NCBI GenBank assembly: GCA_947471745.1
Contig: CANJKZ010000774.1
Coordinates: 4,252,001 to 4,316,000 of the forward strand
Origin: Closterium sp. Naga37s-1
Taxonomy: Eukaryota > Streptophyta > Zygnematophyceae > Desmidiales > Closteriaceae
Reading direction: 5' to 3'
DNA length: 64,000 nt
Position numbers and translations under genes: made by a program. Position 1 is the first letter of the stretch, and each line of letters starts with the position of its first letter. The notes under the pieces are model-generated. The model did not search any database. It saw only the letters and a list, made by a program, of their open reading frames with translations, and was not told the DNA's origin. Below are positions 63,851 through 64,000 of this stretch, piece by piece.

Positions 63851-64000
63851 TACGCCAATGCATTGACTCACAATGAGAAACACCCATCTCAAAGTAATGT
63901 TCGTATAACGATGCCCATAGTGCGTTGTTGGTGAGCATACAGTGATGCTCACAAACGAATGTGCTTATAATAATGCTCAACCAGCAGCAAGACGAACCCC

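Noticed and set aside
1-64000. tRNA, rRNA or riboswitch genes
   Set aside because: I looked for tRNA box-like and rRNA core motifs by eye and found none that I could support; a covariance-model scan would be the decisive test.

Overview
The window looks like nuclear DNA of a streptophyte green plant, most likely a charophyte alga. A zygnematophyte such as Closterium is my guess, not something I can prove from the sequence. The reasons are: a plastid-type glucose transporter (pGlcT family) and a tandem paralogue of it; an ankyrin plus CbbX-like AAA+ ATPase of the type known from land plants; a Shewanella-like (SLP2-type) protein phosphatase; a malectin-like membrane protein; GT-AG spliceosomal introns; and nested Ty1/copia and Ty3/gypsy elements. 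I recognise no tRNA, rRNA, CRISPR array or bacterial-style operon.

Layout. 1-4.0 kb: the 5' exons of a glucose transporter paralogue (minus strand) that runs off the left edge, with minisatellites. 4.4-5.1 kb: inverted repeats and the C-terminal end of a pogo/Tigger-type transposase, cut by an LTR insertion. 5.1-19.0 kb: a composite nest of Ty1/copia remains in both orientations. 19.4-19.7 kb: a possible small CX10C protein exon (plus). 20.0-26.7 kb: a complete 12-exon pGlcT-type gene (minus), whose exons join in frame to 622 codons. 27.9-42.5 kb: one Ty3/gypsy element with a 5-bp target duplication. Two young, short-LTR, apparently non-autonomous elements are inserted in it, each with its own 5-bp target duplication and filled with G/C-rich satellites. 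42.5-64 kb: host genes, namely a CDPK/CAMK-like kinase with a long repetitive tail (plus), the SLP phosphatase (plus, intronless), two small two-exon secreted Ser-rich proteins (minus), a 7-exon ankyrin-AAA+ gene (minus, 1332 codons) and the end of a malectin-like single-pass membrane protein without a kinase domain (minus, continuing past the right edge).

The most striking pattern is in the host genes. Nearly every multi-exon gene carries tandem, often partial copies of its own exons lying in the adjacent introns or just past the stop codon. In the transporter this affects exons 1, 2, 3, 5, 8, 9, 10 and 12; in the ankyrin-AAA gene exons 2, 3, 5, 6 and 7; in the kinase the terminal coding segment. 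Many copies keep a splice site. I read this as pervasive exon-scale tandem microduplication, which may feed alternative splicing. A second host-side pattern is a dispersed set of perfect palindromes (arms ending TTTGAG, cores ACGT or TCGA), up to 36 bp long, in introns and spacers but not noticed in the retroelements.

Exon joins were worked out by hand from splice consensus, phase and remembered family alignments. No database search was run.
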